Translations under genes and position numbers: made by a program
Part shown: in pieces, positions 27,402 through 35,890 of the stretch
Numbering within the stretch: the first letter of the stretch is position 1
Layout: each line of letters starts with the position of its first letter
The notes under the pieces: model-generated
The model's database searches: none
Told to the model about the DNA's origin: nothing
Seen by the model: only the letters and a program-made list of their open reading frames with translations
Source: Acetomicrobium hydrogeniformans
GTDB taxonomy: Bacteria; Synergistota; Synergistia; Synergistales; JAFGMB01
DNA length: 64,000 bases
Reading direction: 5' to 3'
Assembly (NCBI GenBank): GCA_016841745.1
Contig: JAENYO010000001.1
Coordinates: 460,407 to 524,406, forward strand

Positions 27402-29133
27402 GTTCGCCAAACTGAAGTCTATAAAGATGGTTATATAATCCGTCGGTCCTTATCAATTCATCATGGCTTCCTTCTTCGACAACTTTGCCTTCATTTATTA
27501 CCATTATTCTGTCTGCATCCTTGATAGTAGACAGCCGATGGGCGATTATAAAAGAGGTCCTTCCTTCTGTTGCCTTTCGCATGGCCTCCTGGATCTTCCG
27601 CTCAACAGCCATATCCAGTGAAGATGTTGCTTCGTCCATGATAAGTATCCGAGGGTTACGAATGATTGCCCTTGCTATGGCTATCCTCTGACGCTGTCCG
27701 CCACTCAAGGTAACTCCCCTCTCTCCGATCTCTGTGTCGTAGCCTTCAGGGAGACGTTCAATGAAACCATCTATTCCTGCTACTTCAGCTGCATTTTGAA
27801 CAGCTACCATGTCTATCTCATCAAGGCCATAAGAAATGTTAAAGGCTATAGAACCCTTCATTAGAACAGGATCCTGGGGTACTATGCCGATCTGTTTTCG
27901 GAGTGTTTTCAGATCCAGTGTACGAACGTCATGTCCATCAATTGAGATCTTACCCTTCTGTGGATCATAAAACCTGGGGATGAAATCCATGAGAGTCGAT
28001 TTACCTACTCCTGTGGGCCCCACAATTGCAATATTTTCTCCCGGAAAAGCTTCAAGGGTTATCCCCTTCAGAATCCATTGACCAGGTTCATAACTGAACC
28101 ACACATTCTGAAAAGAGATGCCGCCCTTCATAGAAGAATGATAGATCGGATCTACAGGTGGCAGAACTTCAACGGGAGTATCAAGAAGGCTGAATATCCG
28201 GTCACAGGCAGCAAGACCATGCTGCATATTGCTTATCACTTTTGTATAAACCCTTATGGGCTGAACCAGGAAACCAAGGTAACTCAGAAAGGCGATAAGT
28301 TCCCCAGGAGTCGATTTCCCTCTTACTACCTCACGGCCTCCAACCCATAGAATCAGGGCAAGGGATGCGATAAGAACAACCTCTATTATCCCGGAGAGGG
28401 CAGCCTGCAACTGTGTCCTTTTCATCAAAGCCCGGAAATTAAGTAAATTCTGTTTTTTGAATCTATGAGCCTCCTCCTCTTCAGTAGCAAAGGAGAGGAC
28501 TATTCTTATTGCAGAAAGTGCCTCCTGGGCGGTGGCAGAAAGCATTGCCAACTGCTCCTGAATATCATGGCCCACAACACGCAGTTTACTGGAGGCCCTG
28601 TTTAGAAGCATTGCGGCAAGGGGAAGGACACAGAAGGTCAATAAAGTCAGTTTCCAGTTGATATAGATCATGAAAGCCAACATCCCAAGGAAGGTAACCC
28701 CCTGAACAACAAGATCAACCACAACCGAAGTTACCATGGTCTGGAGTATCATTACATCATTGGTTATCCTTGACATGAGCTCTCCAACCCTTTTACCATA
28801 AATATATCTCATGGATAATTTCTGCATATGCTGATAAAGACTTAACCTGAGATCCATCACCACGTGTTGTCCTACCCAATTCATAAGGTACTGGTGACCA
28901 TAGCTCGCAATTGCTTTCCCCACAAAAAGGAAAACAAGCCCAATGGCCAGAACGTTCAGAATTACCATATTTTTTTCTATAAGAACATCATCAACCACAT
29001 TTTTCAGAAGCCAGGGAGGTATAACAGTAAAGACTGAGGCAAGTACCATACACCCAAGGGCCGAAAAAACACGATTCAGATAGGGTTTTACATATTTTAA
29101 AAGTCTTAGATAAACGCTTTTTCGAGAAGCCAT
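27379..29133 (-). CDS. msbA: MsbA-type lipid A ABC exporter
   Basis: A 584-aa half-size ABC exporter, six membrane segments in the first about 320 residues, then the ATPase: Walker [12 protein letters not shown]-loop GIVPQDPVLM, signature LSGGQRQR, Walker B ILIMDEATSSLD and the switch His in IIAHRLSTI. In this gene neighbourhood (lpxB upstream, lpxK fusion directly downstream, waaA nearby) it is most likely the flippase that moves core-lipid A across the inner membrane. E. coli msbA likewise adjoins lpxK. The last 20-30 bp overlap the lpxK fusion. Multidrug exporters look alike, so the assignment rests partly on context. Confidence 0.9.
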   Translation of the reverse strand: MASRKSVYLRLLKYVKPYLNRVFSALGCMVLASVFTVIPPWLLKNVVDDVLIEKNMVILNVLAIGLVFLFVGKAIASYGHQYLMNWVGQHVVMDLRLSLYQHMQKLSMRYIYGKRVGELMSRITNDVMILQTMVTSVVVDLVVQGVTFLGMLAFMIYINWKLTLLTFCVLPLAAMLLNRASSKLRVVGHDIQEQLAMLSATAQEALSAIRIVLSFATEEEEAHRFKKQNLLNFRALMKRTQLQAALSGIIEVVLIASLALILWVGGREVVRGKSTPGELIAFLSYLGFLVQPIRVYTKVISNMQHGLAACDRIFSLLDTPVEVLPPVDPIYHSSMKGGISFQNVWFSYEPGQWILKGITLEAFPGENIAIVGPTGVGKSTLMDFIPRFYDPQKGKISIDGHDVRTLDLKTLRKQIGIVPQDPVLMKGSIAFNISYGLDEIDMVAVQNAAEVAGIDGFIERLPEGYDTEIGERGVTLSGGQRQRIAIARAIIRNPRILIMDEATSSLDMAVERKIQEAMRKATEGRTSFIIAHRLSTIKDADRIMVINEGKVVEEGSHDELIRTDGLYNHLYRLQFGEHDEKPGS

Positions 29134-29138
29134 TCCAG

Positions 29139-30245
29139 TTAAACCAACCTTTCAACTACTTCGCATATATTATGAGAGGCTTTTAACGGGGACCTGCGAC
29201 TCATAGACAACAGTTCCTGCCTCTGCTTTTGCAGTTCCTGCTCTTCTGAAAGCAGGGAAAGGATACTTTTACTTAGATCATAAGGGGATAGGTCTCCCCT
29301 TATTTCTGTCATGATCTCTTTACCCGCCATTCGGTTTGGCCAGCTCAGATAACCTGTGTACCTGTCCATCCTTCGAAGCCATTTCCTCTTTATCCAGGGA
29401 CCCACTCTTGGGAAAGATACAACCATACCCTTTATTCCGGAAAGGGGAACAAGTTCCAGAAAATCAAAGGGCAAAGCAACAATTGCAGGCGTGCCCATAT
29501 GCATTATTTCAAAATTGTTCGTTCCTGGTTGAGTTAAAGCCAAATGGGCACTTTCAAGGACAGTCCTTGATCCTGAAATGGTTGGAGCAAGACCCATATC
29601 TTCCCATTTCTTTTTTTCATCTTCAGTTACGTCGGGCAGAAATGGAGTTATTATCTGGAGATCCGGTAATTCTCTCCGAAGTTCCCCTACCACTTCTGCT
29701 AGAAAAAATCTGGCTTTTTCTCTGATATGGGGCCTGCTTCCTGGAAAAAGGGCAATCCTGGTTCCTTTTCCAGTATCCCAAGGGCTCTCTCCCGAATCCA
29801 TTTTAAGGGCATCCAGAGTAAGATCTCCAACAAGTTCAACGGTAGACCCAGTTTTTCGGTTGATATTCTCCACCATCCATTCAAATGCGGAAAGAAGTAC
29901 TTCACATTTACCCATACCTTTTTTAGGTCCATAAGCATAACATATTAAAGGTTTATTTAAAAAACCGGCCAGACTCCTTCCAAAAAGCAGATCTCCTCCG
30001 AGCTGGATAACAAGGTCACCTTTTGATCCCCTGAAATCGAGAAGGGTTTTAATAGACCCGCAAGGTCCGTGGATCTCATCCGGTCCGATAAACCTGCAAA
30101 GCTCTCTTTCATTACCACTGGAAAACTGACAGGGCAAAAGCCACAGGATTACATAGTATCCTCTTCTCTTCAATTCAGCTGTAAGGGGGCGAGCCCAGCC
30201 CCAAACTTCACCTGGACCATTTGACAGTATGATAACTTTTTTCAT
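29139..30245 (-). CDS. LpxB-like protein (lipid-A-disaccharide synthase-related)
   Basis: A 368-aa GT-B protein that starts ILSNGPGEVWGWARPLTAELK, similar to the SNGFGED opening of the lpxK fusion's second domain and to LpxB-related proteins. Other blocks are GDLVIQLGGDLLFGRSLAG, RIALFPGSRPHIREKA, and ALTQPGTNNFEIMHMGTPAIVALPFDFLE, which corresponds to the LpxB donor-site region. A true LpxB lies immediately upstream (4-bp ATGA overlap), so this is a paralogue with a different acceptor or a partner subunit. It is 6 bp upstream of msbA. Function beyond 'LpxB-related' is unknown. Confidence 0.75.
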   Translation of the reverse strand: MKKVIILSNGPGEVWGWARPLTAELKRRGYYVILWLLPCQFSSGNERELCRFIGPDEIHGPCGSIKTLLDFRGSKGDLVIQLGGDLLFGRSLAGFLNKPLICYAYGPKKGMGKCEVLLSAFEWMVENINRKTGSTVELVGDLTLDALKMDSGESPWDTGKGTRIALFPGSRPHIREKARFFLAEVVGELRRELPDLQIITPFLPDVTEDEKKKWEDMGLAPTISGSRTVLESAHLALTQPGTNNFEIMHMGTPAIVALPFDFLELVPLSGIKGMVVSFPRVGPWIKRKWLRRMDRYTGYLSWPNRMAGKEIMTEIRGDLSPYDLSKSILSLLSEEQELQKQRQELLSMSRRSPLKASHNICEVVERLV

Positions 30246-31360
30246 TGTCCTGATATCTCGAGTATGCAGCGGGCCCAGAAATCACAAGCCCCCTCTGCAC
30301 CCATTCTATCCTTAAGATCACTGAGTATTTCATGGACCCGGGCACTATAAGCTTCATCAAAGACATACTTCTTCAGGCTTTCTATAATATTATCAACATT
30401 AACATCCTGTTGAAGGTATTCCGGAAAAACCATTTCATCAGCCATAATATTTGGAATCGAAATATAGGGAGCAGAGATAAAGAGTTTATAAATAAACCAT
30501 GAAAAGAAGGCCCCTCTGTAGATCACGATCATGAATCTGTCGAGAAACATTGATTCTACAGATACGGTTCCGCTGACTCCGATAACAGCCCTGGAAAGAG
30601 ACATAATATCCCTGCCGGATCCCTCATGGAAATCCCATGGGCTGATTTTTTTCTTCATCTCTCTTTTCAGACCCTCGGGTAAAGTTGAAGATATTGAAAA
30701 AACGGGTTTCAGTGAGAGGTCGCTGATTCTGGAAGCACATTCCAATAGAACCGGGAGATGCCTTTTTATTTCGCCAGGTCTGCTCCCCGGAAGAAGAGTT
30801 ATTGTGGCAGTTCTCTCTGTCTCTTTGACTATTCCTGCGGGAGGAGTAAAGTTCTTAAGACTTTCAAGCATGGGATGGCCTTTCCATTTACTGTTAACTC
30901 CTTTACCGAGGAGGAAGTCGTTCTCAAAGGAAAGAAGGGGGAGGCAGAGGTCACAGTATTCAGCTAGAATTGAGCATCGACCTTCCCTCCAGGCCCATAC
31001 AGTGGGAGGGACAAGATACACAATGGCACCCGAAAAACCTGACCGTCGCAGGGATTTAACCAGGGGAAGGTGAAAATCGGGACTATCTACGACAACTACA
31101 GTCTCAGGCAACTCTGAAAGGATTTTCCTGACCATGGCATTTTTCAGTCTGATCAATCGTGGAATTGATGGTAAAACTTCCAGGAACCCCATAAGGTGAA
31201 GTTCCTGATAGCTCCATACTCTTAAACCACCTGCTCCTTCTGACTGTGGTCCAAGCATTCCCCATAAGGCCCCATTGAAACCATTTCCTTTAAGAGACTT
31301 GATAAGAAGGGCGAGGTAATTATCACCTGAGACTTCTCCGCAGCTCAAAAATATAGACAA
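30242..31360 (-). CDS. lpxB: Lipid-A-disaccharide synthase
   Basis: Joins UDP-2,3-diacylglucosamine to lipid X to form the lipid A disaccharide. The 372-aa protein begins FLSCGEVSGDNYLALLIKSL, the LpxB signature, then ELHLMGFLEVLPSIPRL, VVVDSPDFHLPLVKSLR, YLVPPTVWAWREGR, ITLLPGSRPGEIKRHLP and the GVSGTVSVESMFLDRFMIVIYR donor block. Length matches E. coli LpxB (382 aa). The start is TTG 31360, three bases after lpxI. Its substrate supplier LpxI is directly upstream, so the two consecutive reactions are encoded together. The stop overlaps the LpxB-like gene by 4 bp. Confidence 0.94.
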   Translation of the reverse strand: MSIFLSCGEVSGDNYLALLIKSLKGNGFNGALWGMLGPQSEGAGGLRVWSYQELHLMGFLEVLPSIPRLIRLKNAMVRKILSELPETVVVVDSPDFHLPLVKSLRRSGFSGAIVYLVPPTVWAWREGRCSILAEYCDLCLPLLSFENDFLLGKGVNSKWKGHPMLESLKNFTPPAGIVKETERTATITLLPGSRPGEIKRHLPVLLECASRISDLSLKPVFSISSTLPEGLKREMKKKISPWDFHEGSGRDIMSLSRAVIGVSGTVSVESMFLDRFMIVIYRGAFFSWFIYKLFISAPYISIPNIMADEMVFPEYLQQDVNVDNIIESLKKYVFDEAYSARVHEILSDLKDRMGAEGACDFWARCILEISGQ

Positions 31361-31362
31361 CT

Positions 31363-32160
31363 CTAAATACCTACTACTGCAATATCGAGCATAGAAGCAA
31401 GATCACAGAAACTTTCCTTATCAAGGATAATTGTTTTATTCGCCTCAACAGCAAGACAGGTCAATCCGGATTTTTTCATATTTTCAAGAGTTGTTATCCC
31501 AATCGTAGGAAGATCAAACCGTTCGTCCTGTCCAGGCTTCATCATTTTGACCACAACCCCACCCCGACTAAGATTTTCTGTCCTTTTCAAGGTTTCATCT
31601 GTTCCTTCCATGGCTTCAACGGCAACCACCGATCCATCAGAAATAACAATGGTCTGACCAAAGGAAAGAGGAAGTAATGTCTTCATTATTTCTACCCCAT
31701 ACCGGATATCTTCCTGCTCCGCGGTGGTAGGTGCTCTTCCACCAATATTCCCTGGATTAGCGAAAAGGTCAGGAATAAGATCCCTGTATGAAATAACATG
31801 GAGGCCCAGATCCTCAAAGGTAGCGACGATCATTCCCAGTAAGCTGTGGTCATCCTTGATTTTCAGTCTAGAGAGCATTTCCCTGCCCAGATCATCCAGT
31901 ACCTCAGGTTTATAGATCAGGCTTTTAGGAACCATCCCTGCAAGAATTACAGACACTATACCGCTGCCTTTGATATCGCCTATAATTCCCGCAAAATCCA
32001 GACTCTGCAAAGATCGTATTTCAAGACCCATTGTTTTGAACTCCGAATGATCTGCTCTCAGGGAATAAATAACGGGATTAAAGGAACCAGAGATCAGACT
32101 CCTGCATATTTCCAGAGGCAGGCTTCCCTCACCGGCAATTAAAGCGATCTTTTCTTTCAT
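31363..32160 (-). CDS. lpxI: UDP-2,3-diacylglucosamine pyrophosphatase LpxI
   Basis: Hydrolyses UDP-2,3-diacylglucosamine to lipid X plus UMP. This is the LpxI (DUF1009) type, not the LpxH metallophosphatase of E. coli. The 265-aa protein opens LIAGEGSLPLEICRSLI and shows VILAGMVPKSLIYKP, IKDDHSLLGMIVATFEDLGL and PTTAEQEDIRYG. SDGSVVAVEAMEGTDETLKR precedes a GGVVVKMMKPGQDERFDLPT block, both strongly conserved in LpxI. It lies between lptF/G and lpxB, the usual LpxI context in non-gammaproteobacteria. Confidence 0.94.
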   Translation of the reverse strand: MKEKIALIAGEGSLPLEICRSLISGSFNPVIYSLRADHSEFKTMGLEIRSLQSLDFAGIIGDIKGSGIVSVILAGMVPKSLIYKPEVLDDLGREMLSRLKIKDDHSLLGMIVATFEDLGLHVISYRDLIPDLFANPGNIGGRAPTTAEQEDIRYGVEIMKTLLPLSFGQTIVISDGSVVAVEAMEGTDETLKRTENLSRGGVVVKMMKPGQDERFDLPTIGITTLENMKKSGLTCLAVEANKTIILDKESFCDLASMLDIAVVGI

Positions 32161-32189
32161 TTTTTCCTACCTTTTTAAATAATAATATT

Positions 32190-33293
32190 TTAATAATTTA
32201 CCCTTCGGGCAAGAAAGGCTCCAAAAAATAAAAAGATAATATTGGGCAGCCAGGCAGCCAGAAATGGAGGAAGACCACCTGCCTGACCAAGTGCCCGGCA
32301 GATGGACATAACAACATAATATGCAAAGACAATAATGATGCTCAATCCAAAACCGATCCCAGGTCCTGTTCGTTGCGGCCTCACACCCAGTGCAGCCCCG
32401 ACAAGGGCCAGAACAAGTGTAGCCCATGGGATTGCTAATCTCAGATGATACATTACCCTTAAAGGCAGAAGATTCGCTCCTTGGGACTTTAGAAGATTTA
32501 TATGGGCCGAAAGCTCAAAGAGTCCCATATCTTCCGGATCCCGGGATGCCCTGGCCACCTGTCCTGGATTAAGCTCCAGTGATATCTTCTGATTTTTGAA
32601 CTTGTAGAGAATATTTACCTTACCGTCAGATGTAACATCAAACACTTCTCCCTGCTCCAAGGTCCATTCTCCATTTTGCCAGATGCCCTTTTCCGCAGTG
32701 GTTATCTTTCTCAAATGTCCCTTTTCAAATTCCTGAATAAGGATCTCACTCATTATTCCAAGACGAGGTTTAAGCATGTTGATATAAATCACACGGTTCA
32801 GGCGGCCTTCGCTTTCTTCTCGTAGAAAGATCCTTTCCTTAAGTAGGGATGGCCTCTCCTTTGCAACTTCATAGCGCATAATATTATCGGCCGCCCTGTT
32901 TGCCATTGGAACTACGGTTTCATTGAACATAAGAGCAACTGCGCCAATGAAAAAAGCAGAAATGATGACAGGTCTTATTATCCTCTGAAAAGCAACTCCT
33001 GAGGCTTTAAGGGCTATGAGTTCACTATTGGCGGAGAGTCTTCCAAAACTCAGCAAGGTGGAAAGGAGACATGCCATTGGCAGGGTAAGCGTTATCACTG
33101 AAGGCAGTTTATAGGAGAAAAGCCTGGCTACGACCCAGAATGATACACCCTTTTCGATTATCAGGTCTGCAATATCAAAAAGCAGGTCACCAGCGACCAT
33201 GATAACGGTGAATGACATAACACCAAAAAAGAATGATCCAGAAAGTTCTTTGATTATGTATCTGTCCAGAATCAGACTTTTAGACATTTTCAT
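32190..33293 (-). CDS. LPS export permease of the LptF/LptG family
   Basis: A 367-aa inner-membrane protein with three N-terminal and three C-terminal membrane segments around a periplasmic beta-jellyroll (about 115-270), the LptF/LptG (YjgP/YjgQ) layout. Together with the LptB ATPase, such proteins pull LPS out of the inner membrane toward LptC-A-D. The opening ILDRYIIKELSGSFFFG and LPMACLLSTLLSFGRLSANSE with an AGVAFQR follow-up are typical. The ATG at 33293 has AGGAG 7 nt upstream. Only one such gene lies in the window and no lptA, B, C or D was seen, so the second permease and the ATPase must be elsewhere. I cannot separate F from G. Confidence 0.87.
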   Translation of the reverse strand: MKMSKSLILDRYIIKELSGSFFFGVMSFTVIMVAGDLLFDIADLIIEKGVSFWVVARLFSYKLPSVITLTLPMACLLSTLLSFGRLSANSELIALKASGVAFQRIIRPVIISAFFIGAVALMFNETVVPMANRAADNIMRYEVAKERPSLLKERIFLREESEGRLNRVIYINMLKPRLGIMSEILIQEFEKGHLRKITTAEKGIWQNGEWTLEQGEVFDVTSDGKVNILYKFKNQKISLELNPGQVARASRDPEDMGLFELSAHINLLKSQGANLLPLRVMYHLRLAIPWATLVLALVGAALGVRPQRTGPGIGFGLSIIIVFAYYVVMSICRALGQAGGLPPFLAAWLPNIIFLFFGAFLARRVNY

Positions 33294-33777
33294 TGATATT
33301 CTCCTGAAAGGATAGGCTGTTAATATAAATTATTTTTTCGCAGATCTCACGAACAGCACCATGACCACCCTGAGAGGAAGTAACATGGTCCGCTATCTTT
33401 TTTACAGCAGGCCTGGCATTTGCCACAGCAAAGCCCAGGCCTGCCCATTCCATGCAGTCTATATCATTTATATCATCACCTGCAAAGGCTATTTCCTCTC
33501 TTGAAACATCCAATTCCTCCGCAAGCTCTTGAAGAACCCTCAATTTATGCAAAACACCGTTATAAAGCAAAGAAATACCAAGTTCCTTTGCTCTCAGTTG
33601 TGTAGCCTTTGAATAACGGCCGCTTACTATAGCTACATGGACAGAACTTTTCTGCAGAAGGACAATACCCATTCCATCCTGAATGTCGAACCTTTTAAAT
33701 TCGCTGCCACTGCCGTCTATGTAGACTCCCCCATCAGTAAGGGTGCCGTCAACATCAAGCACAAGGAGTTTAATCAT
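33280..33777 (-). CDS. kdsC: Kdo-8-phosphate phosphatase
   Basis: Releases Kdo from Kdo 8-phosphate. It is a minimal HAD phosphatase of 165 aa with no cap domain, as is typical of tetrameric KdsC. Motifs are LVLDVDGTLTDGGVYID (Asp nucleophile pair), FDIQDGMGIVLLQ, AIVSGRYSKAT, and FAGDDINDIDCMEWAGLGFAVANA. It overlaps lpxA by 8 bp and lptF/G by 14 bp, so the three are translated as a coupled unit. Confidence 0.94.
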   Translation of the reverse strand: MIKLLVLDVDGTLTDGGVYIDGSGSEFKRFDIQDGMGIVLLQKSSVHVAIVSGRYSKATQLRAKELGISLLYNGVLHKLRVLQELAEELDVSREEIAFAGDDINDIDCMEWAGLGFAVANARPAVKKIADHVTSSQGGHGAVREICEKIIYINSLSFQENINENV

Positions 33778-34582
33778 TACCTGACGTGTTAATAAGAACT
33801 TTGGGCCAGAATTCTACGCCTCTTTTTGAGCCTCTGAGAAAGTCAAGTATTTCATCCGTAAAAAGATTACCGGACATTGTGACTTCTATTTCGGAAATAG
33901 CTTTCCTGAATGGAAGTCCCGAATGGTAGAGCGATTTATATAAAGACTTGATAGCCGATCTATGGGAAGCATCATAACCGGCCCTTTTCAAGCCAACCCT
34001 GTTGATTCCGAAGATCCTGCCAGGGTGTCCATCCACAAGCATAAAGGGAGGTATATCCTTCACTATTTTTGAGAGGCCGCCAACCATGCAGAGCCTTCCT
34101 ATCCTTACAAACTGATGAACCCCGGCTATTCCGCCTATAACAGCATTGTCTCCCACTGATGAATGCCCTGCAAAACCAGCCTTGTTGGCAATGGTTACGT
34201 TATTGCCTATTTTGACATTGTGGCCCAGATGGACTCCTTCCATGAGAAAACAGTCATTTCCTACAGAGGTACAGGAACCCTCTCCTGTAGAACGGTTTAT
34301 GGTTACATTTTCTCTTATAATATTATTGTTTCCGATCAGGACCCACGTTTCTTCTCCCTTGAAATCCCTATCCTGAGGGTCCCCTCCAAGAACAACATTT
34401 TCATAGACATTACAACCATGTCCCATTTCGACATAGTCATGGACAGAAACAAAGGCTTTCAGTTCTGTACCGGTTCCTATTCTTACTTTATCCGAAACAA
34501 TACAGTAAGGTCCTATACTCACTCCATCTTCAATCTCTGCTTTGGGCGATACTAAAGCTGTCGGATGAATTTCCACTGCCAT
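33770..34582 (-). CDS. lpxA: UDP-N-acetylglucosamine acyltransferase
   Basis: First committed acylation of lipid A synthesis. The 270-aa protein is a left-handed beta-helix built of hexapeptide repeats. IHPTALVSPKAEIEDGVSIG is at the start, GNNNIIRENVTINRST in the middle, HLGHNVKIGNNVTIANKAG carries the catalytic His, and GGIAGVHQFVRIG is followed by a helical C-terminal part. It lies 5 bp after fabZ in the classic lpxD/lpxC-fabZ-lpxA order. Acyl-chain preference cannot be judged by eye. Confidence 0.96.
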   Translation of the reverse strand: MAVEIHPTALVSPKAEIEDGVSIGPYCIVSDKVRIGTGTELKAFVSVHDYVEMGHGCNVYENVVLGGDPQDRDFKGEETWVLIGNNNIIRENVTINRSTGEGSCTSVGNDCFLMEGVHLGHNVKIGNNVTIANKAGFAGHSSVGDNAVIGGIAGVHQFVRIGRLCMVGGLSKIVKDIPPFMLVDGHPGRIFGINRVGLKRAGYDASHRSAIKSLYKSLYHSGLPFRKAISEIEVTMSGNLFTDEILDFLRGSKRGVEFWPKVLINTSGND

Positions 34583-34587
34583 ATCTT

Positions 34588-35031
34588 CTACTCCTCCATG
34601 TTCAGGCTTCTGGCCACAAGGAAATTGTAATCAGCTTCAGCTGCCAGGTCTCCATCAACAGTCGAAAAAGCATGCACTTTACCGACGCGGCCTCTGCGTT
34701 TTGTTATTTCTGCCGTCGTTATGAGCTGGTCACCAGGTCTTACAGGCCTTCGAAATCTTGCCTTTTCTATACCAGTAAGATATGTCACCATACCTTCAAG
34801 CTCGGGATCTGCAACTATCATCATTGCTGCTACCTGCCCCATAGCTTCAAGTATAAGAACTCCAGGCATTACAGGTTCTCCCGGGAAATGTCCCTGAAAG
34901 AAGGGTTCATTTATAGTTACATTCTTCAATCCTTTGATCCGGCCACTCTCAAAATCGATTATCCTGTCCACAAGCAGCAGGGGATATCTATGCGGCAAAG
35001 AATCAAGGATCTTGTGTATATCCAGTACCAT
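34588..35031 (-). CDS. fabZ: 3-hydroxyacyl-ACP dehydratase
   Basis: A 147-aa hot-dog-fold dehydratase for fatty acid elongation, here placed in the lipid A cluster as in many diderms. It competes for the 3-hydroxyacyl-ACP used by LpxA and LpxD. Diagnostic are DIHKILDSLPHRYPLLLVDR, FFQGHFPGEPVMPGVLILEA (catalytic His and, in the following helix, Glu), and RPGDQLITTAEI. It starts 15 bp after lpxC and ends 5 bp before lpxA. Confidence 0.96.
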   Translation of the reverse strand: MVLDIHKILDSLPHRYPLLLVDRIIDFESGRIKGLKNVTINEPFFQGHFPGEPVMPGVLILEAMGQVAAMMIVADPELEGMVTYLTGIEKARFRRPVRPGDQLITTAEITKRRGRVGKVHAFSTVDGDLAAEADYNFLVARSLNMEE

Positions 35032-35046
35032 CTAGGATCACTCCTT

Positions 35047-35886
35047 TTATAGTGTTATTACCTTTTTTCTGATCAGTTTCCGGGCCAGCCTGAGGTGGAG
35101 TGAATGTCCTCCCCTGAAACAAACTACATGGAAACATGGCGGCCCATCAAGAATGGCAAGATCGCCGATAAGATCCAGTATTTTGTGTCGGACAAACTCA
35201 TCTTTGAACCTGAGTCCTCCTTCTGTAAGAACTTCCCCTTCCCTCACCAGGATAGCATTGGAAAGATCGCCTCCCCTGGCAAGACCCTTTTGTCTCAGAC
35301 TATCCATATCTTCCTCCAGAGCAAAGGTCCGTGCAGGTGCGATCTCATTGAGAAAAGTCTCTGGAGTAACTTCCACACTTTTCATCTGGGTTCCGATCAT
35401 CCTATTTTCGTAGTCGATAACATAGGTTATCCTGAAAGATGAAGAGGGAAAGGCAAATATTGAGCTTCCCTGTTCCTCAAGATCCACCCCCACAGGAAAA
35501 GAAATGGTTAAAGGCTTTACGTATTCGTTTTTTTCAAGAAAGCCAGTCCTGTTAAGAAGATCTACATAAGATCTAGCACTTCCGTCAAGGGAAGGGACCT
35601 CTATTCCCTTTTCAACGCAGATCTCCACATCATCGACTCCACAACCCCTTAGAGCAGCAAGAAGGTGCTCCACTGTTCCAAGTCTTATTCCCCCTGGAAA
35701 ATGCAGTACCGTACCCCGGCCATCACCACTGAAAGATGCATGTGCAAGGGAAAATGTGGATTTGGTAAAATTGAATGAATAGCCATTTCCACCACTCGGC
35801 TTCAGGATTATCCGGGATCTTTCGCCTGTATGAAGACCTATCCCTTCGAAAGAAATCGCTTCTTTTAAGGTTTTTCGATATCTCAA
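35047..35886 (-). CDS. lpxC: UDP-3-O-acyl-GlcNAc deacetylase
   Basis: The committed, zinc-dependent deacetylation of lipid A synthesis. A longer frame reaches 35931 inside lpxD, but LpxC proteins start just before an xRTLKxxxSFEGIGLHTG block. The TTG at 35886 gives that (LRYRKTLKEAISFEGIG) and 279 aa, 4 bp after the lpxD stop, with GGGAG upstream. Active-site features are GTVEHLLAAL (zinc His), LDGSARSYVDLL, and FVRHKILDLIGDLAIL (zinc His and Asp) with a later FRGGHSLHLRLA (general-acid His). Confidence 0.95.
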   Translation of the reverse strand: MRYRKTLKEAISFEGIGLHTGERSRIILKPSGGNGYSFNFTKSTFSLAHASFSGDGRGTVLHFPGGIRLGTVEHLLAALRGCGVDDVEICVEKGIEVPSLDGSARSYVDLLNRTGFLEKNEYVKPLTISFPVGVDLEEQGSSIFAFPSSSFRITYVIDYENRMIGTQMKSVEVTPETFLNEIAPARTFALEEDMDSLRQKGLARGGDLSNAILVREGEVLTEGGLRFKDEFVRHKILDLIGDLAILDGPPCFHVVCFRGGHSLHLRLARKLIRKKVITL

Positions 35887-35890
35887 TATA

